DNA of 64,000 nucleotides from Thermocrinis albus DSM 14484 (GTDB lineage: Bacteria; Aquificota; Aquificia; Aquificales; Aquificaceae): the NCBI RefSeq assembly GCF_000025605.1, contig NC_013894.1:605529-669528 (forward strand), given 5' to 3'. Made by a program: the position numbers and the translations under genes. Shown here one piece after another: positions 26,754 through 33,973 of the stretch (position 1 is its first letter; every line of letters starts with the position of its first letter). The notes beneath the pieces were generated by a model. That model was not told where the DNA came from. It did not search any database and was given only the letters and a program-made list of their open reading frames with translations.

Positions 26754-28574
26754 ATGTGGGATCTGACCGTTAAGATAGGTGGAGAAGGTGGAGAAGGTGT
26801 CATATCAGCCGGAGACTTCCTTACGGAAGCCTGTGCCAGGGCGGGATATTGGGTGGTTAACTTCAAGAGCTTCCCGGCGGAGATAAAGGGTGGGTACGCT
26901 CAGTCAGTGGTCCGTGTATCGGACGAGAGACTTTTCTCAACAGGTGACAGCTTTGACGTGCTTTGCTGTTTCAACGGCGAAGCCTATGAATTCAACAAAA
27001 AGCATCTTGTAGGTGGTACCGTAATGGTGTACGACAGTTCCGACTTTGAACCAGAGGACCACGATGGCGTGATCATGTATCCCGTTCCTCTCTCGTATCT
27101 CGCAAGGGACGTTATGAAGGCTTATATAACTAAGAACGTTATAGCCTTGGGTGTTTTGTGTGGCCTGCTAGATGTACCCGTGGAACCTATAAAGGAATCC
27201 ATAAAGGCCAAGTTTGGGAGAAAAGGAAGTCAAGTGGTGGACATGAACCTCAGAGCTCTGGAGCTGGGACTTGACTTTGCAAAGAGGGAACTTACGAAGA
27301 GAGACCCCTACCGTTTTCCACCTGCGAAGGAACCTATGGACGTAGTTATTATGGAAGGGAATCAGGCTATAGCGAAGGGTGCCGTGGTGGCAGGCTGTAA
27401 GTTTTACGCGGCGTATCCCATAACACCAGCTACAACAGTGGGTAATTACATAGTGGAGGACCTTATACGTACAGGTGGCTGGCTGTATCAGGCTGAGGAC
27501 GAGATAGCCTCTTTGGGTATGGCCCTAGGAGCGTCTTTTGCCGGTGTGAAGGCGATGACCGCTACCTCCGGTCCAGGCCTCTCACTTATGACGGAATTTC
27601 TCTCCTACTCCGGCATGACGGAACTTCCCGTTGTTATAGTGGATGTCCAGAGGGTAGGGCCTGCTACAGGTATGCCCACAAAACACGAGCAGGGAGATCT
27701 ATACCATGCTGTTTTTGGAGGGCACGGTGAGTTCCCACGAGCTGTCCTAGCACCTATCTCTGTAGAAGACAGCTTCTACATGACCATAGAGGCCTTCAAT
27801 CTTGCCGAAAAATACCAAATACCCGTCATTCTGTTAACAGATGCATCCATGTCTCTGAGAACGGAGTCCTTCCCTTCTCCTCGTCTTAAGGACATAAAGA
27901 TTGTAGATAGATGGGTCTATAAGGCCAGTGAAGATCCGGAGGGAAGATTTAGAAGGGCAGGTCGTTTTCTGCGATACGCTCTGTTTACTTCTGACGGAAT
28001 AACACCCATGGGTACACCAGGTGATCCTGATGCTATACATGCCGTAACGGGACTAGAAAGGCAGGAAAACTCAGATCCCAGAAACAGACCCGATGTGAGA
28101 ACGTGGCAGATGGAAAAGCGTTTTAAGAAGCTTGAGAAACTCCTTAGAGAAGATGCGGAGAGATTTTACGAGATAGACGGACCCTTTGATAAGGCGGAGT
28201 TGGGCTTGATAACGTGGGGTCTTACAGCCTCAGTAACCAAAGAAGCCGTAAGAAGGCTCAGAAACAGAGGTGTGAAGGTGAACGCTCTTTACATCAAACT
28301 TCTCTATCCCTTAAGGGGTGATGTGGTGGAGAGGTTTGCCGAAAGGTGCGAAAGAGTTGTGGTTCCTGAAAGTAACTGGAGCGGTCAGTTGGCCACTCTG
28401 CTGAGAGCCTTTTCCCACGTAAGACCCATAAGCTACTGCGTTTACAGGGGCGAGCCCTTTATCCCCAAAGAGATAGAAGATCTGGTAGTCTACCTTCTGG
28501 AAAACCCAACCTTAACTGAAGGTAGGCTAACACCTTCCCACCTTTATGGGGAGAAATCTTACGGACTGATATGA
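26754..28574 (+). CDS. korA: 2-oxoglutarate:ferredoxin oxidoreductase alpha subunit (gamma-alpha fusion)
   Basis: A 606-residue fusion of a gamma domain (KIGGEGGEGVISAGDFLTEA at the start, to about residue 190) and an alpha domain (AAYPITPATTVGNYI, EDEIASLGMALGASFAGVKAMTATSGPGLSL, KHEQGDLYHAVFGG). This architecture is that of the two-subunit KorAB enzymes which carboxylate succinyl-CoA to 2-oxoglutarate in the reductive TCA cycle. A strong GGAGGTGAAGG precedes the ATG. It is divergent from the five-subunit operon. After its stop comes RNA element copy D, then korB. Confidence 0.92.
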   Translation: MWDLTVKIGGEGGEGVISAGDFLTEACARAGYWVVNFKSFPAEIKGGYAQSVVRVSDERLFSTGDSFDVLCCFNGEAYEFNKKHLVGGTVMVYDSSDFEPEDHDGVIMYPVPLSYLARDVMKAYITKNVIALGVLCGLLDVPVEPIKESIKAKFGRKGSQVVDMNLRALELGLDFAKRELTKRDPYRFPPAKEPMDVVIMEGNQAIAKGAVVAGCKFYAAYPITPATTVGNYIVEDLIRTGGWLYQAEDEIASLGMALGASFAGVKAMTATSGPGLSLMTEFLSYSGMTELPVVIVDVQRVGPATGMPTKHEQGDLYHAVFGGHGEFPRAVLAPISVEDSFYMTIEAFNLAEKYQIPVILLTDASMSLRTESFPSPRLKDIKIVDRWVYKASEDPEGRFRRAGRFLRYALFTSDGITPMGTPGDPDAIHAVTGLERQENSDPRNRPDVRTWQMEKRFKKLEKLLREDAERFYEIDGPFDKAELGLITWGLTASVTKEAVRRLRNRGVKVNALYIKLLYPLRGDVVERFAERCERVVVPESNWSGQLATLLRAFSHVRPISYCVYRGEPFIPKEIEDLVVYLLENPTLTEGRLTPSHLYGEKSYGLI

Positions 28575-28578
28575 AACT

Positions 28579-28683
28579 GGGTGGCCAAATACCGCCTGCG
28601 GGGGCCATGGCCACCTTGAAGAGGCGGGATACAAATACCCCCGCACCTGGGCTGTGTGAGTTTGCACAGCTTGGGTAACCAGG
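28579..28683 (+). ncRNA. Structured RNA element, copy D (between korA and korB)
   Basis: Starts 4 nt after the korA stop and ends 7 nt before the korB ATG. It keeps the architecture of copies A-C with different sequence. Helix 1 pairs GGGTGGCC (28579-28586) with GGCCACCT (28609-28616). Helix 2 pairs CCGCCT (28592-28597) with AGGCGG (28622-28627). Helix 3 pairs TGCGGGGG (28597-28604) with CCCCCGCA (28638-28645). AAATA and TACAAATA joints are conserved. The terminal hairpin is larger, CCTGG/CCAGG around GCTGTG/CACAGC. The compensatory changes in all three helices against the other copies are the main support. Confidence 0.72.
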
Positions 28684-28690
28684 TTCCAAT

Positions 28691-29566
28691 ATGTTGAAAC
28701 CAGCCGACTATAGGAGTGATGTTGAACCTACGTGGTGTGCCGGATGTGGAGACTTTGGTGTTCTCGCTGCCATAACTCGTGCTTTTGCTGAGCTGGGCTT
28801 AGAACCTCACCGGGTAGTGTCTGTCTCCGGCATAGGTTGTTCTTCGAGGCTTCCCCTCTTCCTCAAAAACTACTCCATACACACCCTCCACGGCAGGGCC
28901 ATACCGGTGGCTATAGGTGTGAAACTGGCAAGACCGGATCTTACCGTTATAGTGGAAACGGGGGATGGTGATCTCTTTTCCATAGGTGCCGGTCATAATC
29001 CCCATGCTGCCAGAAGGAATGTGGATATCACCGTACTGTGTATGGATAACCAGGTCTACGGCCTTACTAAGAACCAGGTATCTCCCACATCAAGGGAATG
29101 GCTTTACGGGTCCCTCACACCCTATGGATCCATAGACAGACCTCTCAACCCTATCGCCACCATGTTGGCCTTTGGTGCCACTTTTGTAGCACAGACTTAT
29201 GCCGGTAACTTACAACACATGACGTATGTTATTAAGGAGGCCATAAAACACAGGGGATTCTCCTTCGTTAACATAATCTCTCCCTGTCCCACCTTTAACA
29301 GAGTGGACACATTTCAGTACTACAAGGGTAAAGTGAAAGATATCAACCAGTTGGGTCACGATCCGTCCAGTTACGAAGCTGCCCTCCGTGTGGCTTTTCA
29401 TGATCTGGACCATTATTATGATCCGGAGGCACCTGTTCCCATAGGGATATTCTACAGAGTTCAGATGGAAACTTACGAAGAACGTATGGCAAAGGTAAAG
29501 GCTCGATACGGAGGTTTAGAGGACCTTCAGGAAATCATAGATGCCTGCAAACCCAAGAGGGTTTAG
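28691..29566 (+). CDS. korB: 2-oxoglutarate:ferredoxin oxidoreductase beta subunit
   Basis: A 291-residue beta subunit. WCAGCGDFGVLAA near residue 16 gives two Fe-S cysteines, SGIGCSSRL a third, GDGDLFSIGAGHN (about 96) is the TPP/Mg motif, MDNQVYGLTKNQVSPTS follows, and SPCPTFN provides the late cysteine. It forms the TPP-binding half of KorAB. No clear Shine-Dalgarno lies in the 7 nt between RNA element D and the ATG, so the element may control its translation (inference). Confidence 0.93.
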   Translation: MLKPADYRSDVEPTWCAGCGDFGVLAAITRAFAELGLEPHRVVSVSGIGCSSRLPLFLKNYSIHTLHGRAIPVAIGVKLARPDLTVIVETGDGDLFSIGAGHNPHAARRNVDITVLCMDNQVYGLTKNQVSPTSREWLYGSLTPYGSIDRPLNPIATMLAFGATFVAQTYAGNLQHMTYVIKEAIKHRGFSFVNIISPCPTFNRVDTFQYYKGKVKDINQLGHDPSSYEAALRVAFHDLDHYYDPEAPVPIGIFYRVQMETYEERMAKVKARYGGLEDLQEIIDACKPKRV

Positions 29567-29570
29567 TGGT

Positions 29571-30068
29571 ATGGATCTTTCCTTCAGACAGTTTGAGAGC
29601 ACCGTATACTGGGGTGTCTCCTTGGAGGGAGTGACTCTCACGGGTAGCACTTTTAAGAACTGTACTTTCGTAAAAGTATGCTTCAGGGATGCATACATCC
29701 CTGAGGCTTCCTTTGAGAACTGTCTCATGTTAGGTTGCGAGTTTACAGGTGCCATGATGCAGAAAGACTGTCTGTTGGATACAGCCTTCTTAGGTCAAGC
29801 AAAGGTCGAAGATGTGCTAATGGAAAACTGTAGCGGGTGCAAGGCATCCCTGCTGGAGGTGCGTTTCTTGAGAGCTCAGCTTAAGGGATGTGATCTCACA
29901 GCTGCTGTCCTGAGGGATTCGCGGTTTGAAAGATGCATTCTACACACCGTTAACTTAAGGGGTGCGGATATGCGCCGTACCAAGTTTTCATACTGTGAAT
30001 TCTTCCACATAGAGGATGAGGAGGTTCTGTTCTATGGAAAGAAACCGTGGTGTCCAACTACTTGGTAA
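29571..30068 (+). CDS. Pentapeptide-repeat-like protein
   Basis: About 165 residues with a five-residue periodicity of Phe, Leu or Cys alternating with small polar residues (GSTFKNCTFVKVCFRDAYIPEASFENC near the N-terminus, GCDLTAAVLRDSRFERC and NLRGADMRRTKFSYCEF later). This is typical of the right-handed quadrilateral beta-helix. Unusually cysteine-rich. Start ATG 29571 follows GAGGG by 9 nt; a start at 29541 would lie inside korB. It is the last gene of the kor operon; its function is unknown. Confidence 0.75.
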   Translation: MDLSFRQFESTVYWGVSLEGVTLTGSTFKNCTFVKVCFRDAYIPEASFENCLMLGCEFTGAMMQKDCLLDTAFLGQAKVEDVLMENCSGCKASLLEVRFLRAQLKGCDLTAAVLRDSRFERCILHTVNLRGADMRRTKFSYCEFFHIEDEEVLFYGKKPWCPTTW

Positions 30069-30189
30069 ACAGCTTTTTGTAGATCCAGTCGGAAATTAAG
30101 ATTATCAAAACCAGGATAGGTAAACCTATTACTATCCCCAGGAAAAGCAACTTAGCGTAAAAAACTATCAGGGCCAGGACAGCATCCAT
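30058..30189 (-). CDS. 43-residue single-span membrane protein
   Basis: ATG at 30189, immediately after the leuS stop (one base), to a TAG at 30058. The peptide is M-D-A-V then a long hydrophobic stretch (LALIVFYAKLLFLGIVIGLP, ILVLIILI) and a basic end (DWIYKKLFTK), so one or two membrane spans with a positive C-terminus. GGTGGTG precedes the start at the end of leuS. It overlaps the pentapeptide gene's last bases in convergent orientation. Unknown function; too short for certainty, but position and composition support a real gene. Confidence 0.5.
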   Translation of the reverse strand: MDAVLALIVFYAKLLFLGIVIGLPILVLIILISDWIYKKLFTK

Positions 30190-30190
30190 A

Positions 30191-31048
30191 TTACACCACC
30201 AGGTTTACCAGTTTGTTCTTTACATACACGAAACGTTTCACCTCTCTTCCGTCAAGGTAGCCCCTTACCTTCTCATCACTCAGTACTATCTTACGAACCA
30301 TCTCCTCGTCGGCATCCTTAGGTACCACTACCGTGGCTCTTACTTTGCCGTTTATCTGTACCGCTAAGCTTACCTCCCCTTCCTGAAGGGCTGTTTTATC
30401 GGGCTCCGGGAAGGGATGCTGTATCATCAAGGTGGTGTATCCAAGTCTGTGCCAAAGTTCTTCTGCCACGTGGGGCGTTATGGGATAGAGCATGAAGAGA
30501 AGCATCTCGAAGGCCTCACGCACAACGGCCAGATCCTCTGGCGTTTCCGGTTTAAAGTCCTGAAGGTGATTGAGAAGCTCCATTATTCCAGCTATGGCGG
30601 TGTTGAAAGAGAGGGACTCCATATCCTTTATGTACTTCTGAAGGGTTTGGTGAGTCTTCTGGCGTAGTTTTTTGGCCTCTCCCCTTATGTCACCGATGAG
30701 GTTCTTATCTATGTCCTTGATGTGGGGCAGGTACTGGTGAAAAGTGTTCCACAGCCTCCTTATGAACCTGTAGGCACCCGCTATACCTTCTTCTGTCCAC
30801 TCAAAATCTTTCTCAACGGGACCGGCAAAGAGAACGTAGAGTCTAACAGTATCTGCACCGTACTTCTGAACCATGTCCTCGGGGTCTACCGTGTTGCCTT
30901 TGGACTTGGACATCTTAGCAGGTTCCCCAATCGTACTTTCCAGCTCCTTTATAATCCTTTCGTCGTAGAGTTCCAACTTTTCCAGAAGCACCCTACAGTT
31001 ATCTCCTAAGGATATGAGGTTTTTCCTGAGGAACTCTCCTATTGTCAT
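30191..31048 (-). CDS. leuS: Leucyl-tRNA synthetase beta subunit (C-terminal half)
   Basis: A separately encoded C-terminal part of LeuRS, 285 residues. It starts just ahead of the KMSKS catalytic loop (PAKMSKSKGNTVDPEDM, about residues 43-59). It continues with the anticodon-binding helical bundle (GADTVRLYVLFAGP, FIRRLWNTFH, LYPITPHVAEELWHRLGY) and ends with the C-terminal domain (LAVQINGKVRATVVVPKD). Aquifex LeuRS is known as an alpha-beta heterodimer split at this point; the alpha gene is not in the window. A TATAAT ends 7 nt before the ATG, so the mRNA is probably leaderless. Confidence 0.93.
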   Translation of the reverse strand: MTIGEFLRKNLISLGDNCRVLLEKLELYDERIIKELESTIGEPAKMSKSKGNTVDPEDMVQKYGADTVRLYVLFAGPVEKDFEWTEEGIAGAYRFIRRLWNTFHQYLPHIKDIDKNLIGDIRGEAKKLRQKTHQTLQKYIKDMESLSFNTAIAGIMELLNHLQDFKPETPEDLAVVREAFEMLLFMLYPITPHVAEELWHRLGYTTLMIQHPFPEPDKTALQEGEVSLAVQINGKVRATVVVPKDADEEMVRKIVLSDEKVRGYLDGREVKRFVYVKNKLVNLVV

Positions 31049-31055
31049 AAGGTAA

Positions 31056-31063
31056 ATTATAAT
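31056..31063. promoter_or_regulatory. Shared palindromic -10 box for leuS beta and pabC
   Basis: The self-complementary AATTATAATT (31055-31064) gives TATAAT on the plus strand at 31058-31063, ending 6 nt before the pabC GTG. On the minus strand it gives TATAAT at 31061-31056, ending 7 nt before the leuS ATG. The two genes are only 21 bp apart, so one polymerase site in two orientations would make two leaderless mRNAs, mutually exclusive at any moment. Confidence 0.6.
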
Positions 31064-31069
31064 TCTGGT

Positions 31070-31795
31070 GTGTACAACAGAACCTTGCTGTTCGGCGAAG
31101 GCTTGTTTGAAACCTTACGTCTTCCTACTTCTGAAAGAAGACTGTCACTCCACTACGGACGTATGAAAGCTTCTGCAGACGCTTTGGGAATACCATGTCC
31201 ACCGTGGGAAGAGTTTGTGCAAGGTGTGAGAAGTGCCGGTTATGGGCCGTCGGTGGTGCGTTACACTCTCGTGGCTTTGGGAGAAGGCCACTACAACGGT
31301 AAGGCAGAGGCTTTTCGTACAGAGATACACGTGAGACCTATTCCAAGCATCCCTCCCTCTGTTAAGCTCTGTATTTCTTCTTACAGAAGACATTCTTCCG
31401 ATCCCCTTTGCAGACATAAAACTACCAGTTATTTTTTTAACGTGCTGGTAAAGCGAGAAGCCAACGGACGGGGTTTCTATGACGGTGTGGTGCTGAACGA
31501 GAGAGGTCATATATGTGAAACATCCTCCTCTTGCCTGATAGCTCTGAAGGGCAGCAGAGTGTTGGTACCTTCTTGGGATTGTGGTAGGCTACCCAGCACC
31601 ACCCTCCAGGCTCTTAGTAGTTTTTTGGATGTAGAGGAAGAATACATAAAACCTGAAGATCTTGAGAGCATGGACGGTGTGTTTATCATCAACGCTGTTG
31701 TAGACTGTTTGCCGGTAGACGAGGTGGAGGGTGTAAAGCTCCGGATGGATGAAGATTTTGCCTATACCGTCAGGCGCTACCTGAGGTCTTTTTAA
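31070..31795 (+). CDS. pabC: Class IV aminotransferase, probable aminodeoxychorismate lyase
   Basis: A 241-residue PLP fold-type IV protein. It has LLFGEGLFETLRL at the start, the PLP lysine in RHKTTSYFFNVL (about residue 116), the Glu in ICETSSSCLIAL (about 147), and the phosphate-cup region PSTTLQAL. Size and the GEGLFETLR start fit PabC, which makes p-aminobenzoate for folate. A D-amino acid or branched-chain aminotransferase cannot be fully excluded. The GTG start lies 6 nt after the shared -10 box. The end overlaps nth by 26 bp in convergent orientation. Confidence 0.75.
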   Translation: MYNRTLLFGEGLFETLRLPTSERRLSLHYGRMKASADALGIPCPPWEEFVQGVRSAGYGPSVVRYTLVALGEGHYNGKAEAFRTEIHVRPIPSIPPSVKLCISSYRRHSSDPLCRHKTTSYFFNVLVKREANGRGFYDGVVLNERGHICETSSSCLIALKGSRVLVPSWDCGRLPSTTLQALSSFLDVEEEYIKPEDLESMDGVFIINAVVDCLPVDEVEGVKLRMDEDFAYTVRRYLRSF

Positions 31796-32429
31796 AGAAG
31801 TCACAGTAATCCCTTATGGGGCACTTGTGACATAGAGGTTTAACAGGCCTACATATGGTCTGACCAAAGGCCACGAGAAGTCTGTTAAACTCTTGCCAGT
31901 ACTCAATGGGAAGCACCTCCATAAGGGCTTTCTCTGTCTGATAGGGTGTTTTGGTTTTTACTAAGGACCAGCGGTTGGTGATGCGATGTACATGGGTGTC
32001 TACACATATGGCGGGTTTGTTAAAACCGTCCGCCAGAACCAAGTTGGCCACTTTTCTCCCTACGCCCTTCAGTTTTAGGAGATCCTCTATTCTGTCTGGT
32101 ACCTTTCCTGCAAACTCCTTCTTGAGTTCTTCTGCAAGCCTTTTGAGAAACTTGGCCTTGTTTCTGTAAAAACCTACAGGGTATATTAGGGAAGCCAGTT
32201 CTTCTTCGGGTATGTTTATTAAGTCGTCGATGGAACGGATGCGAGAGAAGAGCTTGCTGCATACTTGGGCAGTCACCTCATCCTTGGTACGTGTGGAGAG
32301 TAGGGCACACACCAGCACTCTGAAAGGGTCACCCGTCTTTTGGGCTATGAGACTCACCACAGGAGCGTTCCATTTTTTAAACTCTTCCCTCAGTATGCTG
32401 ATCACTTGGGGAACATGTTCCTTCTCCAT
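31770..32429 (-). CDS. nth: Endonuclease III
   Basis: DNA glycosylase/AP lyase for oxidised pyrimidines, 219 residues. The helix-hairpin-helix is LLKLKGVGRKVANLVLADGF (about residues 115-134). The catalytic Lys lies before the HhH pair (LSTRTKDEV region and VDTHVHRITNRW with the catalytic Asp about 145). The [4Fe-4S] cluster is C-x6-C-x2-C-x5-C near the C-terminus. CCGGAGG just ahead of the ATG and TATAAA further up give its expression signals. The transposon inserted on its upstream side begins near those signals. Confidence 0.93.
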   Translation of the reverse strand: MEKEHVPQVISILREEFKKWNAPVVSLIAQKTGDPFRVLVCALLSTRTKDEVTAQVCSKLFSRIRSIDDLINIPEEELASLIYPVGFYRNKAKFLKRLAEELKKEFAGKVPDRIEDLLKLKGVGRKVANLVLADGFNKPAICVDTHVHRITNRWSLVKTKTPYQTEKALMEVLPIEYWQEFNRLLVAFGQTICRPVKPLCHKCPIRDYCDFFKKTSGSA

Positions 32430-32602
32430 CCTCCGGGATCCCTATAATTTTATAGAAAAACTTGCGGGCTAAAACCTCGTATATGTGATGCAGGGATACA
32501 GCCAGCCTGCCGAAGGCAGTTCTTGGTTTTGACACTTGCATATGGTTGACCATATAATTAATCTTAAATGGTTGCGGAAAGTATCAGGAGGGATATTGAA
32601 GA

Positions 32603-33955
32603 ATGTCAAAATCTCTAAGATGTATCACCATATCCTTAAACGACCTTCCCAAAGAGTACAGGATTGTCCTCGGGTATCTTACCTACCACTCGGGCAAGCT
32701 CTACAACCAGGCTCTCTATTTTCTAAAAAACAAACTTGCCAAGGTTAATATGTTTGACCTCTACAATAAGCTAAACTCCTCAATCCACCTCAAAGCCCTC
32801 CAGTCAAGAACAGCTCAGATAGTCTTAGATGAGCTTGTGAGAGCCTACAAAAACTGGTTTGAGTTTCAGATAAAGCCTCCCAAATTCAGACCAAAGAGAA
32901 AACCACACAGAACCTTAACTTACGACAGGACAGGCTTTAAGGTTATAGGTACTAAGATAAGGCTGAGTCTCTCTATGGAGCTGAGAAGGTGGCTCAGAGA
33001 AAAGCACGACATACACGTCAAATACCTCTGGATAGAAACAGGGCTTGAACTGAGAGAGGAGCTGGTGAAGAATATCCAGATAGTCCCTAAAGGGACAGGG
33101 TTTGAGCTTCACATAATTTATGAACCTGAAGCAAAAAATGAAAATAAATATTCTGGAAACAAGGTAATGGTGATAGATCCAAATTCTGGGAATTTTATGG
33201 TAATAGGAGTAGAAGGGGTAAGGACTCCTTACATAATAGATGGAAGAGGTCTCAAGAGTCTTCTGAGAAAGTATTTGAAGAAAATAGCAAAACTTCAAAG
33301 CCTGAGGGACAATCTCAAGAACAAGGGACTTCCCTACCACAGGGTGGAGGAGAGGATAAGCAAGCTTTGGTTGAAGATAAAGAGGCTTTTAAGACACTAC
33401 GCTCATGCGGTATCAAATCTGATACTTGAACTTGCAATCAAGTTTGGAGTGAAAGAAATCTATATAGGTAATGCAGCAAAGAATAAGAACAAAGAGAGTA
33501 AACTGAACTCCGTGGTGGACCAGATATGGAGCCTGCTTCCACACGGGAAGGTGAAGGAGTATCTGGAGTATAAAGCTCCGGAATACGGTATAAGTGTGGA
33601 TTACATAGATGAGAGCTACACTTCAGGGGTGGACTCTACGCTCTTTTGTGGAGTTGGCAAAGAAAACTACACCCCTGAAGGAAGGATAAAGAGAGGGCTT
33701 TTCAGAACCTCTCTCGGACTCTTGAATGCTGATGTCAACGCTGTGAGGAACTATCTCAAGAAGCTCGGAAAGTTTGACCTTGAAACCGCTCTGGGAAGAC
33801 CTGTGAGGCTGAGGGTATTTTACAAGCTAAAGGGAAGTAGCTCCGCTATACCACTGTACGGTGGTATAGGCAGGAGTAGGGGCGGAGTGAACCCGCCTGT
33901 GGTAGTAAGGAACGCGTTAAGCGTTCAAACCTACCACGAAGCTCCGCATCTTTGA
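32603..33955 (+). CDS. tnpB: TnpB RNA-guided nuclease (IS605 OrfB)
   Basis: A 450-residue OrfB/TnpB protein, ancestor-like to Cas12. RuvC motifs: VMVIDPNSGNFMVIG (first Asp, about residue 191), EIYIGNAAKNKNKE (second region, where many homologues have Glu but one subgroup has an IGxN form), and LNADVNAVRNYLKK (third Asp, about 383). The zinc ribbon is degenerate: YTSGVDSTLF with a single nearby Cys instead of two CxxC pairs, followed by EGRIKRGLF, as in the IS1341-like subgroup. AGGAGGG precedes the start. The gene is more AT-rich than its neighbours. Its end overlaps the guide-RNA region. Confidence 0.85.
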   Translation: MSKSLRCITISLNDLPKEYRIVLGYLTYHSGKLYNQALYFLKNKLAKVNMFDLYNKLNSSIHLKALQSRTAQIVLDELVRAYKNWFEFQIKPPKFRPKRKPHRTLTYDRTGFKVIGTKIRLSLSMELRRWLREKHDIHVKYLWIETGLELREELVKNIQIVPKGTGFELHIIYEPEAKNENKYSGNKVMVIDPNSGNFMVIGVEGVRTPYIIDGRGLKSLLRKYLKKIAKLQSLRDNLKNKGLPYHRVEERISKLWLKIKRLLRHYAHAVSNLILELAIKFGVKEIYIGNAAKNKNKESKLNSVVDQIWSLLPHGKVKEYLEYKAPEYGISVDYIDESYTSGVDSTLFCGVGKENYTPEGRIKRGLFRTSLGLLNADVNAVRNYLKKLGKFDLETALGRPVRLRVFYKLKGSSSAIPLYGGIGRSRGGVNPPVVVRNALSVQTYHEAPHL

Positions 33956-33970
33956 TGTGGGGTAGTTCAC
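33841..33970 (+). ncRNA. Probable omega RNA scaffold of TnpB
   Basis: The end of tnpB and its right flank are strongly structured. CTCCGC (33841-33846) pairs with GCGGAG (33882-33887). Inside lies CTATACCAC/GTGGTATAG (33846-33854 with 33861-33869). Further on GTGGTAG (33899-33905) pairs with CTACCAC (33931-33937) around GAACGC/GCGTTC. The right-end hairpin follows at 33942-33962. TnpB guide RNAs in this family span exactly this region, and the guide is the flanking DNA, here the start of pncB from 33971 on. Confidence 0.65.
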
Positions 33971-33973
33971 GCC

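Larger units (their letters stand above)
32470..33970 (+). mobile_element. IS200/IS605-family element carrying only tnpB
   Basis: The element holds a single tnpB and no tnpA. The right end is well defined: a hairpin CTCCGCATC-TTT-GATGTGGGG (33942-33962) followed by TAGTTCAC, the usual right-end form of the family, ending near 33970. On the left, a CTGCC-GAA-GGCAG hairpin (32507-32519) is the best candidate for the end hairpin; the exact left boundary is uncertain (perhaps 32440-32500). Without tnpA it needs a transposase from elsewhere. It sits between nth and pncB, 3 nt before the pncB ATG. Confidence 0.7.

Noticed and set aside
22946-28683. Known riboswitch, twister, pistol or HDV-like ribozyme for the repeated RNA element
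   Set aside because: I compared the helix order and conserved joints with what I remember of these families. None has the 1-2-3-1'-2'-3' order with TACAAATA and AAATA joints. A database search was not possible, so this rejection is provisional.
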